Source: Thalassotalea hakodatensis
Lineage (GTDB): Bacteria > Pseudomonadota > Gammaproteobacteria > Enterobacterales > Alteromonadaceae
Direction of reading: 5' to 3'
NCBI RefSeq assembly: GCF_030295995.1
Contig: NZ_AP027365.1
Location: forward strand, 1,054,001 to 1,118,000
DNA: 64,000 nucleotides
In this document: piece after piece, positions 22,661-31,750 of the stretch
Layout of the letters: the number at the start of each line of letters is the position of its first letter
Position numbering within the stretch: the stretch's first letter is position 1
Translations under genes and position numbers: made by a program
The notes under the pieces: generated by a model
Seen by the model: the letters and a program-made list of their open reading frames with translations, nothing else
What the model was told of the DNA's origin: nothing
Databases searched by the model: none

Positions 22661-24534
22661 TGATGATTTTAGCTTGGTTGCCGTTTTATCCGTTGATTAG
22701 TTTTGCACTGTTAATCGTTTTTCAACGGCAGTTATCGTGGCAGCTTGCTAGTGTTATTAGTGTGACAACAGTGTTTTTATCTGCCATATCAAGTGGTTAT
22801 TTGATGTGGCAGCTCACCTTTAATGATGTTTCTAGCTTGTCTGTCAATCTCTGGCAATGGTTTACCTTAACCAGTTTTGATACAGGGGCAACACACCCTG
22901 TTAATATTGCATTTTATTTAGATCGACTTTCAGCGGTTATGGTCTGTGTAGTGAGCGGCGTAGGTTTTCTTATCCATTGTTTCGCGGCTGCATATATGAA
23001 AGAAGATCCGCATTTTCATCGTTTTATGGCATACATGAATTTGTTTCTAGTTGCGATGTTGTTATTAGTACTTGCTGATAATTTAGTCTTGCTTTATTTA
23101 GGTTGGGAAGGAGTAGGGTTATGTAGCTTCTTGTTGATTGGTTTTTGGTATGAAGTCCCTGAAAATGCTGCCGCGGCAAGAAAAGCGTTTATCATGACAC
23201 GTATAGGTGATACTGCATTAGTTATCGGTTTGCTTTTACTTTTCACCAGCCTCAATTCACTTGAAATAAATACCTTAAATACGTTAGCACAAGGAGAATG
23301 GCCGTTAACTGAACAGCGAACGTTCTGGATAACGTTACTCTTGTTAGGTGGTGCTGTAGGTAAATCTGCACAATTACCATTACAAACCTGGTTGCCTGAT
23401 GCTATGGCTGGTCCAACTCCCGTGAGTGCCTTAATTCACGCAGCTACTATGGTAACAGCGGGGGTTTATTTAATAGCTCGGATGCATAATGTTTTTATTC
23501 AGTCGCCAGAGGTGATGACATTAATCGCTTGGATTGGTGCATTAACGTTGTTACTTGCTGGCATAACGGCGTTAGTGCAGTCAGATATTAAGCGAATTCT
23601 TGCCTACTCTACCATGAGCCAAATAGGCTATATGATGTTAGCACTAGGCGCTGGTGCTTGGAGCGCGGGTGTATTTCATTTAATGACACATGCGTTTTTT
23701 AAGGCATTACTTTTTTTGACTGCTGGTGCAGTGATATATGCCTTACATCATCAACAAAACATTTTTAAAATGGGGGGCTTATTAAAGCGATTACCGGTTG
23801 AATCTGCATTTTTTATTGTCGGTCTAGCTTGTTTGGTTGCCTTACCAGGTACTTCAGGGTTTTTCTCAAAAGAAGCCATTATTGGCCACTTATGGCAATC
23901 TCCTACGGCAGGCCCTATTTTTTGGTGGTTAGCGATAATAGGTGCCCTAATTACATCAATTTATAGTTGTCGGTTATTCTTTTTAGCCTTTATGGGTAGC
24001 GCAAGAGAAAATATATCAATAGTAAAAAATGACGGAGTGCTAATTAAAGGGTCGCTGAGTTTGTTGGTGATTCTGTCATTGCTCGGTGGTTGGCTGAATA
24101 TTGATCTAACCTCTGTCTTTCAACCATTAACAACGCAAATGATGAAGCAAGAACCTTCTTGGCTACACAGTGTTGCGGTTGCTACCCCCTTTATTGGTAT
24201 TGCCTTTTCTTGGTGGTTTTTTCGTGAATACCGTTTGGGTCATACAACAAAAATTGCCCAGTCTTATCAACGTATTGAAATAAATAGGTTTAAACGTTGG
24301 TGTTATTCAGGCTTAGGTTTTGACACCTTATATACACAATTGGTTGTTGTGCCTTTTACCTTCATTGCTAAGGTTAATCGTAAGGATCTCATCGATCAAT
24401 TGGTGATGTTGTGTGCTTGGTATGCCAAACTGCTACGTGACGTTGCTGCCTCTTTACAAAATGGCTTATTACGCTGGTACGCTGCTGCTTTTGCTTGTGG
24501 GTTAATACTTTGGTTAGGAGCGTGGTTAGTATGA
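22657..24534 (+). CDS. nuoL: NADH-quinone oxidoreductase subunit L
   Basis: Largest antiporter-like proton-pumping subunit with the long lateral helix at its C-terminus. 625 residues. Markers: YLGWEGVGLCSFLLIGFWYE near residue 148, QLPLQTWLPDAMAGPTPVSA near 241, and the SDIKRILAYSTMSQIGYMML segment near 309. The final 100 residues contain the amphipathic lateral region and terminal helix. Overlaps nuoM by 4 bp (ATGA). Confidence 0.97.
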   Translation: MMMILAWLPFYPLISFALLIVFQRQLSWQLASVISVTTVFLSAISSGYLMWQLTFNDVSSLSVNLWQWFTLTSFDTGATHPVNIAFYLDRLSAVMVCVVSGVGFLIHCFAAAYMKEDPHFHRFMAYMNLFLVAMLLLVLADNLVLLYLGWEGVGLCSFLLIGFWYEVPENAAAARKAFIMTRIGDTALVIGLLLLFTSLNSLEINTLNTLAQGEWPLTEQRTFWITLLLLGGAVGKSAQLPLQTWLPDAMAGPTPVSALIHAATMVTAGVYLIARMHNVFIQSPEVMTLIAWIGALTLLLAGITALVQSDIKRILAYSTMSQIGYMMLALGAGAWSAGVFHLMTHAFFKALLFLTAGAVIYALHHQQNIFKMGGLLKRLPVESAFFIVGLACLVALPGTSGFFSKEAIIGHLWQSPTAGPIFWWLAIIGALITSIYSCRLFFLAFMGSARENISIVKNDGVLIKGSLSLLVILSLLGGWLNIDLTSVFQPLTTQMMKQEPSWLHSVAVATPFIGIAFSWWFFREYRLGHTTKIAQSYQRIEINRFKRWCYSGLGFDTLYTQLVVVPFTFIAKVNRKDLIDQLVMLCAWYAKLLRDVAASLQNGLLRWYAAAFACGLILWLGAWLV

Positions 24535-25979
24535 TTATCCTGTTAATGATTGCGTTACTACTTGTCTTTGCGTTACTCGCGTGGAGTGTTGAAAAATATC
24601 TTATTCAAGCACCTAAAATCATCGCGCTTATAGCTCTTGTTATCGTAAGTCTTTTATTTTGTTTTCAGTTGTTTCAAGCTGAACATAGTTTTGAAACATG
24701 GACGGTAATTGTTGATGCTACATGGATCGAAGCTTTCAATATTAAACTGCAATTTTCACTTGATCAGCTTAGTATTTTATTGATTTCGTTAACGCTATTA
24801 CTTGCGTGTATTGCGATAGCCATTTCATGGCAAGAAGTGAGTGAACGGCAGGGGTTTTATTACTTTAATATACTTTGTGCAATTGCTGGGATCATTGGCG
24901 TCTTTGTTGCGAGTGATGTTTTTTTATTTTTTGTGTTTTGGGAAGTGATGCTGTTACCGATAACAGCGCTGATTGCAATATGGGGGCATGAAAGTCGTTA
25001 TTTTGCTGCTGTGAAGTTTTTTGTCTTTACCCAAGTGAGTAGCTTATGCATGTTAGTGGCGATTATTATGCTTGCTTTCATGCATCAACAGCAGGTTGGA
25101 CAATTCAGTTTCCTATATAGTGACTGGCAACAATTAGCATTTTCACCAGAAACCGCAACGTTCCTTATGATTGGCTTTTTCATCGCATTTGCCGTGAAGT
25201 TACCTTCTGTACCATTTCATTCTTGGTTGCCTGACGCTCACACTCAAGCTCCAACAGCAGGCAGTGTATTGCTGGCAGGTGTTTTATTGAAAACAGGTGC
25301 ATACGGTTTGATTCGTTTTGTTATTTTACTGTTTCCAAATGCCAGCATGCAGTTTGCGCCTATCGCCATGACCCTGGGGGTTGTGAGTATTTTGTATGGC
25401 GCGAAAATGGCGTTTGCACAATCGGATTGCAAACGTTTAATTGCTTATAGCAGCATAAGCCATATGGGTTTTGTGATGATGGCATTATTTGCTTTTAACT
25501 ATAATGCGTTTAATGGCGCTATTGTGACGATTATCGCCCACGGTATTAGCAGTGCCGCTCTCTTTTGTTTAGCAGGGATGATCTATCATCGTATTCACAC
25601 CAGAGATTTAGCCCGAATGGGTAATATAGCGTTAAGTGCGCCTTGGATGGCAGGAGTCACTTTAGTGTTTGTTGCTGCTGCATTTGGCATACCGGGCCTG
25701 GCAAACTTTATCGGTGAGTTTTTTAGTCTACTTGGCGTATTTGCGGTTTCGCCATTACATGCATTATTAGCGACACTCGGAATGATTGGCTCAGCTATCT
25801 ATGGCCTACGTTTATTTCAAACTGCTTTTCATGGTGTAAAACCTGATAATACTGCGACGAAGATAGAAGACTTATCGATAAGAGAAGGGGCGATCTGCTT
25901 GGTGTTAGCTGTACTGCTTCTGTTAATCGGAATTTACCCTCAAGCGTTATTACAATTTACTTTTCAAGGGGGTTATTAA
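24531..25979 (+). CDS. nuoM: NADH-quinone oxidoreductase subunit M
   Basis: Antiporter-like proton-pumping subunit. 482 residues from the ATG at 24531 within the nuoL stop (ATGA); an upstream start at 24495 lies inside nuoL. Markers: FFVFWEVMLLPITALI near residue 139 with the key Glu, KLPSVPFHSWLPDAHTQAPT near 223, and SDCKRLIAYSSISHMGFVMM near 299. Ends directly before the nuoN ATG. Confidence 0.97.
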   Translation: MIILLMIALLLVFALLAWSVEKYLIQAPKIIALIALVIVSLLFCFQLFQAEHSFETWTVIVDATWIEAFNIKLQFSLDQLSILLISLTLLLACIAIAISWQEVSERQGFYYFNILCAIAGIIGVFVASDVFLFFVFWEVMLLPITALIAIWGHESRYFAAVKFFVFTQVSSLCMLVAIIMLAFMHQQQVGQFSFLYSDWQQLAFSPETATFLMIGFFIAFAVKLPSVPFHSWLPDAHTQAPTAGSVLLAGVLLKTGAYGLIRFVILLFPNASMQFAPIAMTLGVVSILYGAKMAFAQSDCKRLIAYSSISHMGFVMMALFAFNYNAFNGAIVTIIAHGISSAALFCLAGMIYHRIHTRDLARMGNIALSAPWMAGVTLVFVAAAFGIPGLANFIGEFFSLLGVFAVSPLHALLATLGMIGSAIYGLRLFQTAFHGVKPDNTATKIEDLSIREGAICLVLAVLLLLIGIYPQALLQFTFQGGY

Positions 25980-27407
25980 ATGTCGTTAAATACTTGGCTT
26001 TTATTGACCCCTCAATTACTCATTGCCCTAGGAGTAGTATGTTGCTTGTTGCTTATTTCTTGGCAACGTAGCCAACAACTTATCGCTTGGTTTACCTTAA
26101 TGGTAATGCTGGTAACGATTGTTGCTACGGTATCGTTAATTGGGCAAACAGCAGTACATATTACTGAGTTAATATATGTTGATAGTTTTTCTTTGGTCGC
26201 CTTTTTGTGGGTGTTACTGGCGGGATTTTCCGCTGTTTATATGAGTAAAGCTTATTTACACAGTCACCTAGAAGTTCATGATGAATTTTATTTATTACTC
26301 TTACTTACTGTGCTTGGTGCTGGGGTTTTAGTTGCTAGTGATCATTTTGCGAGTTTATTTCTTGGTTTTGAATTACTAAGTATATCATTAGTAGGTTTAA
26401 CGGGGTATTTTCGACACCAACGGCATGCTATTGAAGTTAGTTTTAAATATTTAATACTAAGTGCCAGTGCTTCAAGCTTTATGTTACTGGGCATTGCCTT
26501 TCTGTATAGCCAAACGGGCAGTTTATCTTTTGTGCAAATACAGCCAGAAAATGCCGATAATATGATCGCGCAAATGGGCTTTTTACTGTTTATCGCAGGT
26601 ATTGGCTTTAAACTCTCATTAGTGCCGTTTCATTTTTGGACGCCTGATGTTTATCAAGGTTCACCAACGCCAGTGACCTTTGTATTAGCCACTATTTCTA
26701 AAAGCGCGATGTTTATTGCATTGGCTAAATGTATTTATGTAGAAGGCTTTCAAACACTGGTTGCATTACCAAGCATTCATCATGCGTTAAGTGCTTTAGC
26801 TATTATTTCTATGATTGTGGGAAACTGTTTAGCGCTAGGTCAAAACAATATTAAGCGTATTCTAGCTTTTTCTTCGATTGCCCATATGGGGTACTTGATG
26901 ATTGTTTTATTGGTACATCAACAACAGTCAATACTGTTAGCAAGACAAGCGGTGTTGTTTTATTTATTCGCTTATTTAATAGCAAACATTGCGATATTTG
27001 GCATGTTAGTGTTAATTGAGCGAGATCGCAATGTTGGTAATAATATTGAGTTAGCACACTGGAAGGGAATGTTTTGGCATTCGCCCTATAAAGCTTTTGT
27101 GCTTATTGTGGCAGTGTTAAGTTTGATAGGTATACCGTTAACTGGTGGTTTTATCGGCAAGTTTTATCTGATGATATTAGCGGCAAATAATGCATTGTGG
27201 CCATTATTGATTGCGCTGATTGTAGGGAGTGGTATTGCATTAGGCTACTATTTACCAATGATTTTTCAGTTGTTTAAACAAGATGTTGTTAAAATAAGCC
27301 ACATTACAACTTGGCGTACTCGACTGTGGCTTAGCGTTATCTTCTTGTTAAGTATTGGTGTCGGTATTTTGCCTGATGTGATTATTACTCCTTTATTAAA
27401 TTTTTAA
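25980..27407 (+). CDS. nuoN: NADH-quinone oxidoreductase subunit N
   Basis: Third antiporter-like subunit, 475 residues. Markers: LFLGFELLSISLVGLTGYF near residue 119, LVPFHFWTPDVYQGSPTPVT near 212, and NNIKRILAFSSIAHMGYLM near 287. Last gene of the operon; AAGGGGG lies upstream of its ATG. No strong terminator is visible right after the stop: the csdA promoter begins about 75 bp downstream. Confidence 0.97.
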   Translation: MSLNTWLLLTPQLLIALGVVCCLLLISWQRSQQLIAWFTLMVMLVTIVATVSLIGQTAVHITELIYVDSFSLVAFLWVLLAGFSAVYMSKAYLHSHLEVHDEFYLLLLLTVLGAGVLVASDHFASLFLGFELLSISLVGLTGYFRHQRHAIEVSFKYLILSASASSFMLLGIAFLYSQTGSLSFVQIQPENADNMIAQMGFLLFIAGIGFKLSLVPFHFWTPDVYQGSPTPVTFVLATISKSAMFIALAKCIYVEGFQTLVALPSIHHALSALAIISMIVGNCLALGQNNIKRILAFSSIAHMGYLMIVLLVHQQQSILLARQAVLFYLFAYLIANIAIFGMLVLIERDRNVGNNIELAHWKGMFWHSPYKAFVLIVAVLSLIGIPLTGGFIGKFYLMILAANNALWPLLIALIVGSGIALGYYLPMIFQLFKQDVVKISHITTWRTRLWLSVIFLLSIGVGILPDVIITPLLNF

Positions 27408-27481
27408 TGCCAGTTTGGCTAAGCTAAAAGTATTATTCACAGTAACTAGTTAACTGTATGGTCAAATTATGCACTTATTAC

Positions 27482-27694
27482 TTGTTTGTTTTGTTATATT
27501 CTGTATAATGCGCGCCTCGTTGTTAGGGCTCGGATGCTTTAGCAAGAATCTTGAAGTGGGGCGATCCCAATAGACTTGATCTGTACTGCACTGACGTGCT
27601 ACCTCTATTTGTAAAGTCTTCCTGGTGGTTTCCTCTTTATATCGCGTAAAGCTTGTTAGTTTACAAGATGCTTTACCATGGGAAGACAAAATAT
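27482..27694 (+). promoter_or_regulatory. csdA promoter and long structured 5' leader
   Basis: A sigma-70 promoter is visible: TTGTTT (27482-27487), 16-nt spacer, TATAAT (27504-27509). A start near 27516 gives a leader of about 180 nt. The Shine-Dalgarno stretch GGAAGAC (27681-27687) has an exact complement GTCTTCC at 27616-27622. A separate hairpin, GTAAAGCTTGT (27646-27656) with ACAA (27663-27666) and GCTTTAC (27670-27676), sits just before the SD. A second GTAAAG at 27611-27616 could compete for CTTTAC. No convincing ORF lies in the leader. Cold-shock helicase mRNAs in E. coli also have long leaders, so thermosensing or autoregulation is plausible but inferred. Confidence 0.6.
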
Positions 27695-29452
27695 ATGTTA
27701 AATACCGACAATGCCGTTACCGGCTTTGCTAGCCTAGGCTTGCCTGAAAATATCCTTTCTGCTGTTACTTCACTTGGTTTTGACCAAGCAACACCGATAC
27801 AAGCGAAAACAATTCCGTCATTATTGGAAGGGTTTGATGTACTAGGTGAAGCACAAACAGGTACAGGTAAAACAGCTGCATTCAGTTTACCAGCGTTAAC
27901 TAAAATTGATACGTCAATACGTAAGCCTCAAATGCTTGTATTGGCACCAACGCGTGAACTTGCTATTCAAGTTGCAGAAGCGATTGAAACCTTCGCAAAA
28001 AATATCAAAGGTTTAAAAGTAGCTACTTTATACGGTGGTCAATCATATGGACCACAGTTTCAACAACTGGAGCGTGGTGCTCAAGTTGTGGTAGGTACAC
28101 CTGGACGTTTAATGGATCATTTACGTCGTAAAAGTTTAAAACTTGCTGATCTTAAAGTATGTGTACTTGATGAAGCCGATGAAATGCTAAACATGGGCTT
28201 TTTAGAAGACATTGAGTGGATCCTTGAACATTTACCTGAAAAAACGCAAATGGCATTATTTTCTGCCACTATGCCTGCACAAATTCGTAAGGTCGCGAAT
28301 CGCTTCTTAACCGATCCTGTGCATGTAAAAATAGCAGCAGAAAAAAAGGCAAAAGCGAATATTGAACAACTTGCATGGAAAGTAAGTGGTATCAATAAGA
28401 TGACTGCTTTAGAACGCATTGCTGAAACGATTGAATATGATGCGATGATTATTTTCGTACGTACGCGAAGTGATACGGTTGAAGTTGCTGAAAAATTAGA
28501 AAGAGCTGGTTACCCAGCACTTGCCTTAAATGGTGACATGAACCAAGCACAACGTGAACGCGCTGTAGATCAAATTAAATCATCTAAAGCGTCAATTTTA
28601 ATTGCAACAGACGTAGTTGCCCGCGGTTTAGATATCCCGCGTATTTCTACGGTAATTAACTATGATTTACCGGGTGATACCGAATCGTACGTTCACCGTA
28701 TTGGTCGAACAGGCCGTGCGGGTAGAACAGGTACTGCAATTTCATTCGTAAGACCACGTGAAATGTATTTATTACGTCAATACGAACGTTTAACCTCAGG
28801 TACAATTAGTGCGTTTGAATTGCCAAGTATTCATGAAATTGGTAAAGCACGTATTGCACGTACGCAAACGGAATTGAAAAATTTGCTTGAGCAAAAAGAT
28901 ATTGCTGACATGCGTGAAATTATTGAAGGGATGGCAAATGACACTGAACTCTCAATGACAGATATCGCAGCCGCTTTATTGTTCTTGAAACAAGTTAAAC
29001 AACCACTTCGCCCTAAAGAAGATCCTAAGCCTCGCCGTGAAGCTCGTGATAGAGATAACAATCGTTCTCGTGATGGAAGAGGTCGTGATAGCAGAGATAA
29101 TCGTGGTGAAAGAGAACGCCCTCGTCGCTCAAAAGTGGCACGAAATGATGTGGATTGGCAAACTTACCGTTTAGAAGTTGGCAAAGAGCATGGTGCCAAG
29201 CCTGGTGATATTGTTGGCGCTATTGCCAATGAAATAGCACTAGACAGTGGTTATATTGGTCAGATCAACTTACATGATCGTCATACGTTTGTTCAATTAC
29301 CAAAAGGGATGCCAGAGAAAGCCTTTAATCAATTGAAACGCGTACGTGTACGTCGTCAAGCATTAGAGATTTCTGTGTCACAAGCACCTGTTGTAACAGA
29401 TAAGCCTAAAAGACGAAATGATAGGACACGAAAACCAGCTCGGGTTTCATAA
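27695..29452 (+). CDS. csdA: DEAD-box RNA helicase CsdA/DeaD
   Basis: ATP-dependent RNA helicase active in ribosome assembly and mRNA decay at low temperature. The start is the ATG at 27695, 8 nt after GGAAGA; the frame opens earlier at 27653 but that region lacks family similarity. 585 residues. Helicase core: Q-motif ATPIQAKT, Walker A AQTGTGKTA, VLDEADEML, SAT, and HRIGRTGRAGRTG. A basic Arg/Asp-rich linker at about 450-485 is followed by a DbpA-type RNA-binding domain (RLEVGKEHGAKPGDIVGAIA) and a basic tail. This architecture separates CsdA from RhlE/RhlB. Confidence 0.94.
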   Translation: MLNTDNAVTGFASLGLPENILSAVTSLGFDQATPIQAKTIPSLLEGFDVLGEAQTGTGKTAAFSLPALTKIDTSIRKPQMLVLAPTRELAIQVAEAIETFAKNIKGLKVATLYGGQSYGPQFQQLERGAQVVVGTPGRLMDHLRRKSLKLADLKVCVLDEADEMLNMGFLEDIEWILEHLPEKTQMALFSATMPAQIRKVANRFLTDPVHVKIAAEKKAKANIEQLAWKVSGINKMTALERIAETIEYDAMIIFVRTRSDTVEVAEKLERAGYPALALNGDMNQAQRERAVDQIKSSKASILIATDVVARGLDIPRISTVINYDLPGDTESYVHRIGRTGRAGRTGTAISFVRPREMYLLRQYERLTSGTISAFELPSIHEIGKARIARTQTELKNLLEQKDIADMREIIEGMANDTELSMTDIAAALLFLKQVKQPLRPKEDPKPRREARDRDNNRSRDGRGRDSRDNRGERERPRRSKVARNDVDWQTYRLEVGKEHGAKPGDIVGAIANEIALDSGYIGQINLHDRHTFVQLPKGMPEKAFNQLKRVRVRRQALEISVSQAPVVTDKPKRRNDRTRKPARVS

Positions 29453-29461
29453 TTATTGAAG

Positions 29462-29488
29462 AAAGCGCCAAATAGGCGCTTTTTTTTC
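29462..29488 (+). terminator. Rho-independent terminator of csdA
   Basis: AAAGCGCC (29462-29469) and GGCGCTTT (29475-29482) form an 8-bp stem with AAATA loop followed by a T run to 29487. It starts 9 bp after the csdA stop codon. Confidence 0.9.
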
Positions 29489-29624
29489 GTCCAAGTATAA
29501 GTCAGTTTTACTGTTTATTATCTAACGTTAAACAGACAAATTCATTCTGTGTACCTAATTATTTACAGCTTCTTTGTACGGCCTGATTGGGCTAGCTTTT
29601 AGTTGCTTTAAACTTCAGCAATCT

Positions 29625-29648
29625 TATCGTACAAATTCATTTACGATA
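29625..29648. promoter_or_regulatory. Candidate operator upstream of hppD
   Basis: TATCGTA (29625-29631) and TACGATA (29642-29648) are exact inverted arms. The symmetry continues inward (AAAT / ATTT, with one extra base on the left). The site lies about 86 bp before the hppD ATG, a normal place for a regulator of tyrosine catabolism. The binding protein is unknown. Confidence 0.45.
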
Positions 29649-29733
29649 CAGGCAAAAATCTTGATCTCTCGACACTTTTACTGAAGATTTTTACTCGTAA
29701 TAATAGCATCAAGAAATCAATGAGAGATAACTT

Positions 29734-30777
29734 ATGACTAACGCAGAAAACCCTTTAAAACTTTGTGGTATCGAGTTTACCGAATACGCAACGCCCGATT
29801 CTGATTTTATGGAAAAAGCATTTTATGGCTTTGGTTTTTCGAAAACGAAAAAATTTAAAGGTCGCGACATTGAATACTTCAACCAAAATGATATTCATTT
29901 TTTATTGAACAACGAGCAAAAAGGCTTTTCGCGTGAGTTTGCTAAAGCACATGGCCCTGCTATTTGTTCAATGGGGTGGCGAGTAGAAGATGCTGAATTT
30001 GCCTTTGAACAAGCGATTGCGCGTGGTGCTAAGTCGGCTCAAGAAGAAGCAAATAAACTGCCGTATCCTGCCATTTATGGTATCGGTGATAGCTTAATTT
30101 ACTTTATTGATAAATTTGGCGATAAAGGTTCAATTTACCAAGATGACTTCGAACCATTAGACAACCCTGTTGAAGTAGAAGACAAAGGTTTTAAAGCAGT
30201 TGATCACCTCACTAACAATGTCTACCAAGGTACAATGGAACATTGGGCAAACTTTTATAAAGACGTATTTGGCTTTACAGAAGTACGTTATTTTGACATT
30301 AAGGGTGAAAAATCTGCGCTTGTTTCATATGCATTACAATCACCTTGCGGTAACTTTTCTATTCCGATTAATGAAGGTAAGGGTACAAGCAATAACCAAA
30401 TTGATGAATACTTAGATGAATATGATGGACCAGGTGTACAGCATCTAGCATTTATTACTGACGATTTAGTTGGCTCGCTAGATAAGATTGATAAATCTAT
30501 TATCGACACATTAAACATTGTGCCAGAATATTATGATGATGTATTTGACCGTATTCCTTGGGTGAAAGAAGATAAAGATCGTATTCGTGAACACCAAATT
30601 TTAGTGGATAGCCAACAAGAAAATTCATATTTGTTGCAAATTTTTACTAAGAATATATTTGGACCTATATTCATTGAAATGATCCAACGAGTTGATGACA
30701 AAGGATTTGGTGAAGGTAACTTTACTGCGCTGTTTAAGTCTATTGAATTAAATCAAATGGAACGTGGTGTATTGTAG
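29734..30777 (+). CDS. hppD: 4-hydroxyphenylpyruvate dioxygenase
   Basis: Iron(II) dioxygenase that converts 4-hydroxyphenylpyruvate to homogentisate in tyrosine breakdown. 347 residues with two vicinal-oxygen-chelate domains. The iron ligands are His158 (VDHLTNNV), His237 (GVQHLAF) and Glu315 (FIEMIQR), and the C-terminal gate motif is GFGEGNFTALFKSIE. Spacing matches pseudomonad-type HPPD. The usual partners (homogentisate dioxygenase, fumarylacetoacetase) are not in the window, so the gene is monocistronic here, bounded by terminators on both sides. Accumulated homogentisate can lead to pyomelanin in organisms lacking the next enzyme. Confidence 0.95.
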   Translation: MTNAENPLKLCGIEFTEYATPDSDFMEKAFYGFGFSKTKKFKGRDIEYFNQNDIHFLLNNEQKGFSREFAKAHGPAICSMGWRVEDAEFAFEQAIARGAKSAQEEANKLPYPAIYGIGDSLIYFIDKFGDKGSIYQDDFEPLDNPVEVEDKGFKAVDHLTNNVYQGTMEHWANFYKDVFGFTEVRYFDIKGEKSALVSYALQSPCGNFSIPINEGKGTSNNQIDEYLDEYDGPGVQHLAFITDDLVGSLDKIDKSIIDTLNIVPEYYDDVFDRIPWVKEDKDRIREHQILVDSQQENSYLLQIFTKNIFGPIFIEMIQRVDDKGFGEGNFTALFKSIELNQMERGVL

Positions 30778-30822
30778 GTATTAACACAATTTACTAGCAA
30801 TATTACGTAGTGATATATGATG

Positions 30823-30855
30823 AAAAATCCAGTAGTTGAACTACTGGATTTTTTT
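30823..30855. terminator. Bidirectional terminator between hppD and the PilZ pseudogene
   Basis: AATCCAGTAG (30826-30835) and CTACTGGATT (30841-30850) pair around TTGAA, flanked by A run on the left and T run on the right, so it can end transcripts from both converging genes. Confidence 0.88.
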
Positions 30856-30871
30856 GTTTTACTATCCGTAA

Positions 30872-31565
30872 TCACAAAATGCTGGTATCAATAAATAACT
30901 GTTCTAGTAATGTTGCTACTTGTTGATCACCTTCATTAAATTGAATACCAACATTGACTCGACCCTTTTCATTGCGACTATTGCACACTCTTGCTGGTAT
31001 GCGCATTTCTCCAGTCGCGTAGTGGGTAACGCATACAAAAATATCACGTTGCTTAACATTGACAATGTCACTACTTGCTTTAAAGGTGAACCCGCATCCT
31101 TTCAGTGATAAATCTACAATGATGCCATTTAACTCGATATTACTTTGATCGGGGGCATTTAATGATATTGCCGCAGGTAAATGTGTAGTTATTCGTTGAT
31201 GAGCTCTTAGTTGACGATTTTCAATCTTTTTGGGGTAGTTAAGAAAAATCAGCTTTTCTGGAGACTGTGTGATGTTGCGAATCGTTGCTTTAAAAGCAAA
31301 GCAGCATCCTTTGTCGCCTTCAAGTAAATAGCGAATAATGGCAACATTGCCTCCAATTAATACATCATTAAAGTTATCAGAAGTTGATGGATACTTTAGC
31401 ATGATATATTTACCCGTTTCGTACCCGATTGATTAGCGGAAGCCTTAATCTAACTTGCACAGGGTGGTTTACTTGAAAATCGAGGACTTTACCAGGTAAT
31501 AATTCGAAAAAGTTATTTGATTCTTCTTCCTCAACAGGTAGGGGGCTTACTGCTAAATCTGCCAT
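30872..31565 (-). pseudogene. YcgR-like flagellar-brake/PilZ protein, frameshifted by a 4-bp duplication
   Basis: The upstream piece (31565 down to a TAA at 31410-31412, 51 codons) starts MADLAVSPLPVEEEE with an AAGGAT ribosome site and encodes ELLPGKVLDFQVNHPVQVRL, the start of a flagellar-brake domain. The downstream piece (ATG 31402, 176 residues) has RYLLEGDKGCCFAF and a PilZ domain with the c-di-GMP motifs RAHQR and DLSLKG. The two are one protein out of frame. At 31427-31434 the plus strand reads GATTGATT; removing one GATT (AATC on the coding strand) restores LPLIGYETGKYIMLKYP and a 229-residue protein. The downstream piece could still be made from its internal ATG, but without a complete brake domain. 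A sequencing error is possible. Confidence 0.8.
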
Positions 31566-31714
31566 TAATCATCCTTAATTTCATGTACATTAAACGACTT
31601 GTACATGTTGTTATTTTTTTAACCAATATAAACAAGGTTAAAAATAATGACAATCCTTAATAATAAAAAGTTAGGTATAACTAGGCGACAATAGGACAAA
31701 ATTAAAAGATAAAA

Positions 31715-31735
31715 AAACCGGCGAGTTGCCGGTTT
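31715..31735 (-). terminator. Terminator of the carbonic anhydrase gene
   Basis: AAACCGGC (read on the minus strand from 31735) pairs with GCCGGTTT around a 5-nt loop, followed on the minus strand by a T run (the A run at 31711-31717). It lies 15 bp after the stop of the minus-strand gene. Confidence 0.88.
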
Positions 31736-31750
31736 AGTCAAATATACGTT

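Noticed and set aside
12827-27407. nuo operon as a horizontally acquired island because of the IS30 stump
   Set aside because: Base composition and codon use look like the neighbours, gene order is the normal gammaproteobacterial one, and only one side has an IS trace; evidence is too thin.
31402-31402. PilZ ORF as an intact 176-residue gene starting at this ATG
   Set aside because: The ATG corresponds to an internal Met of the family motif (KYIMLKYP); the missing N-terminus is present just upstream in another frame.
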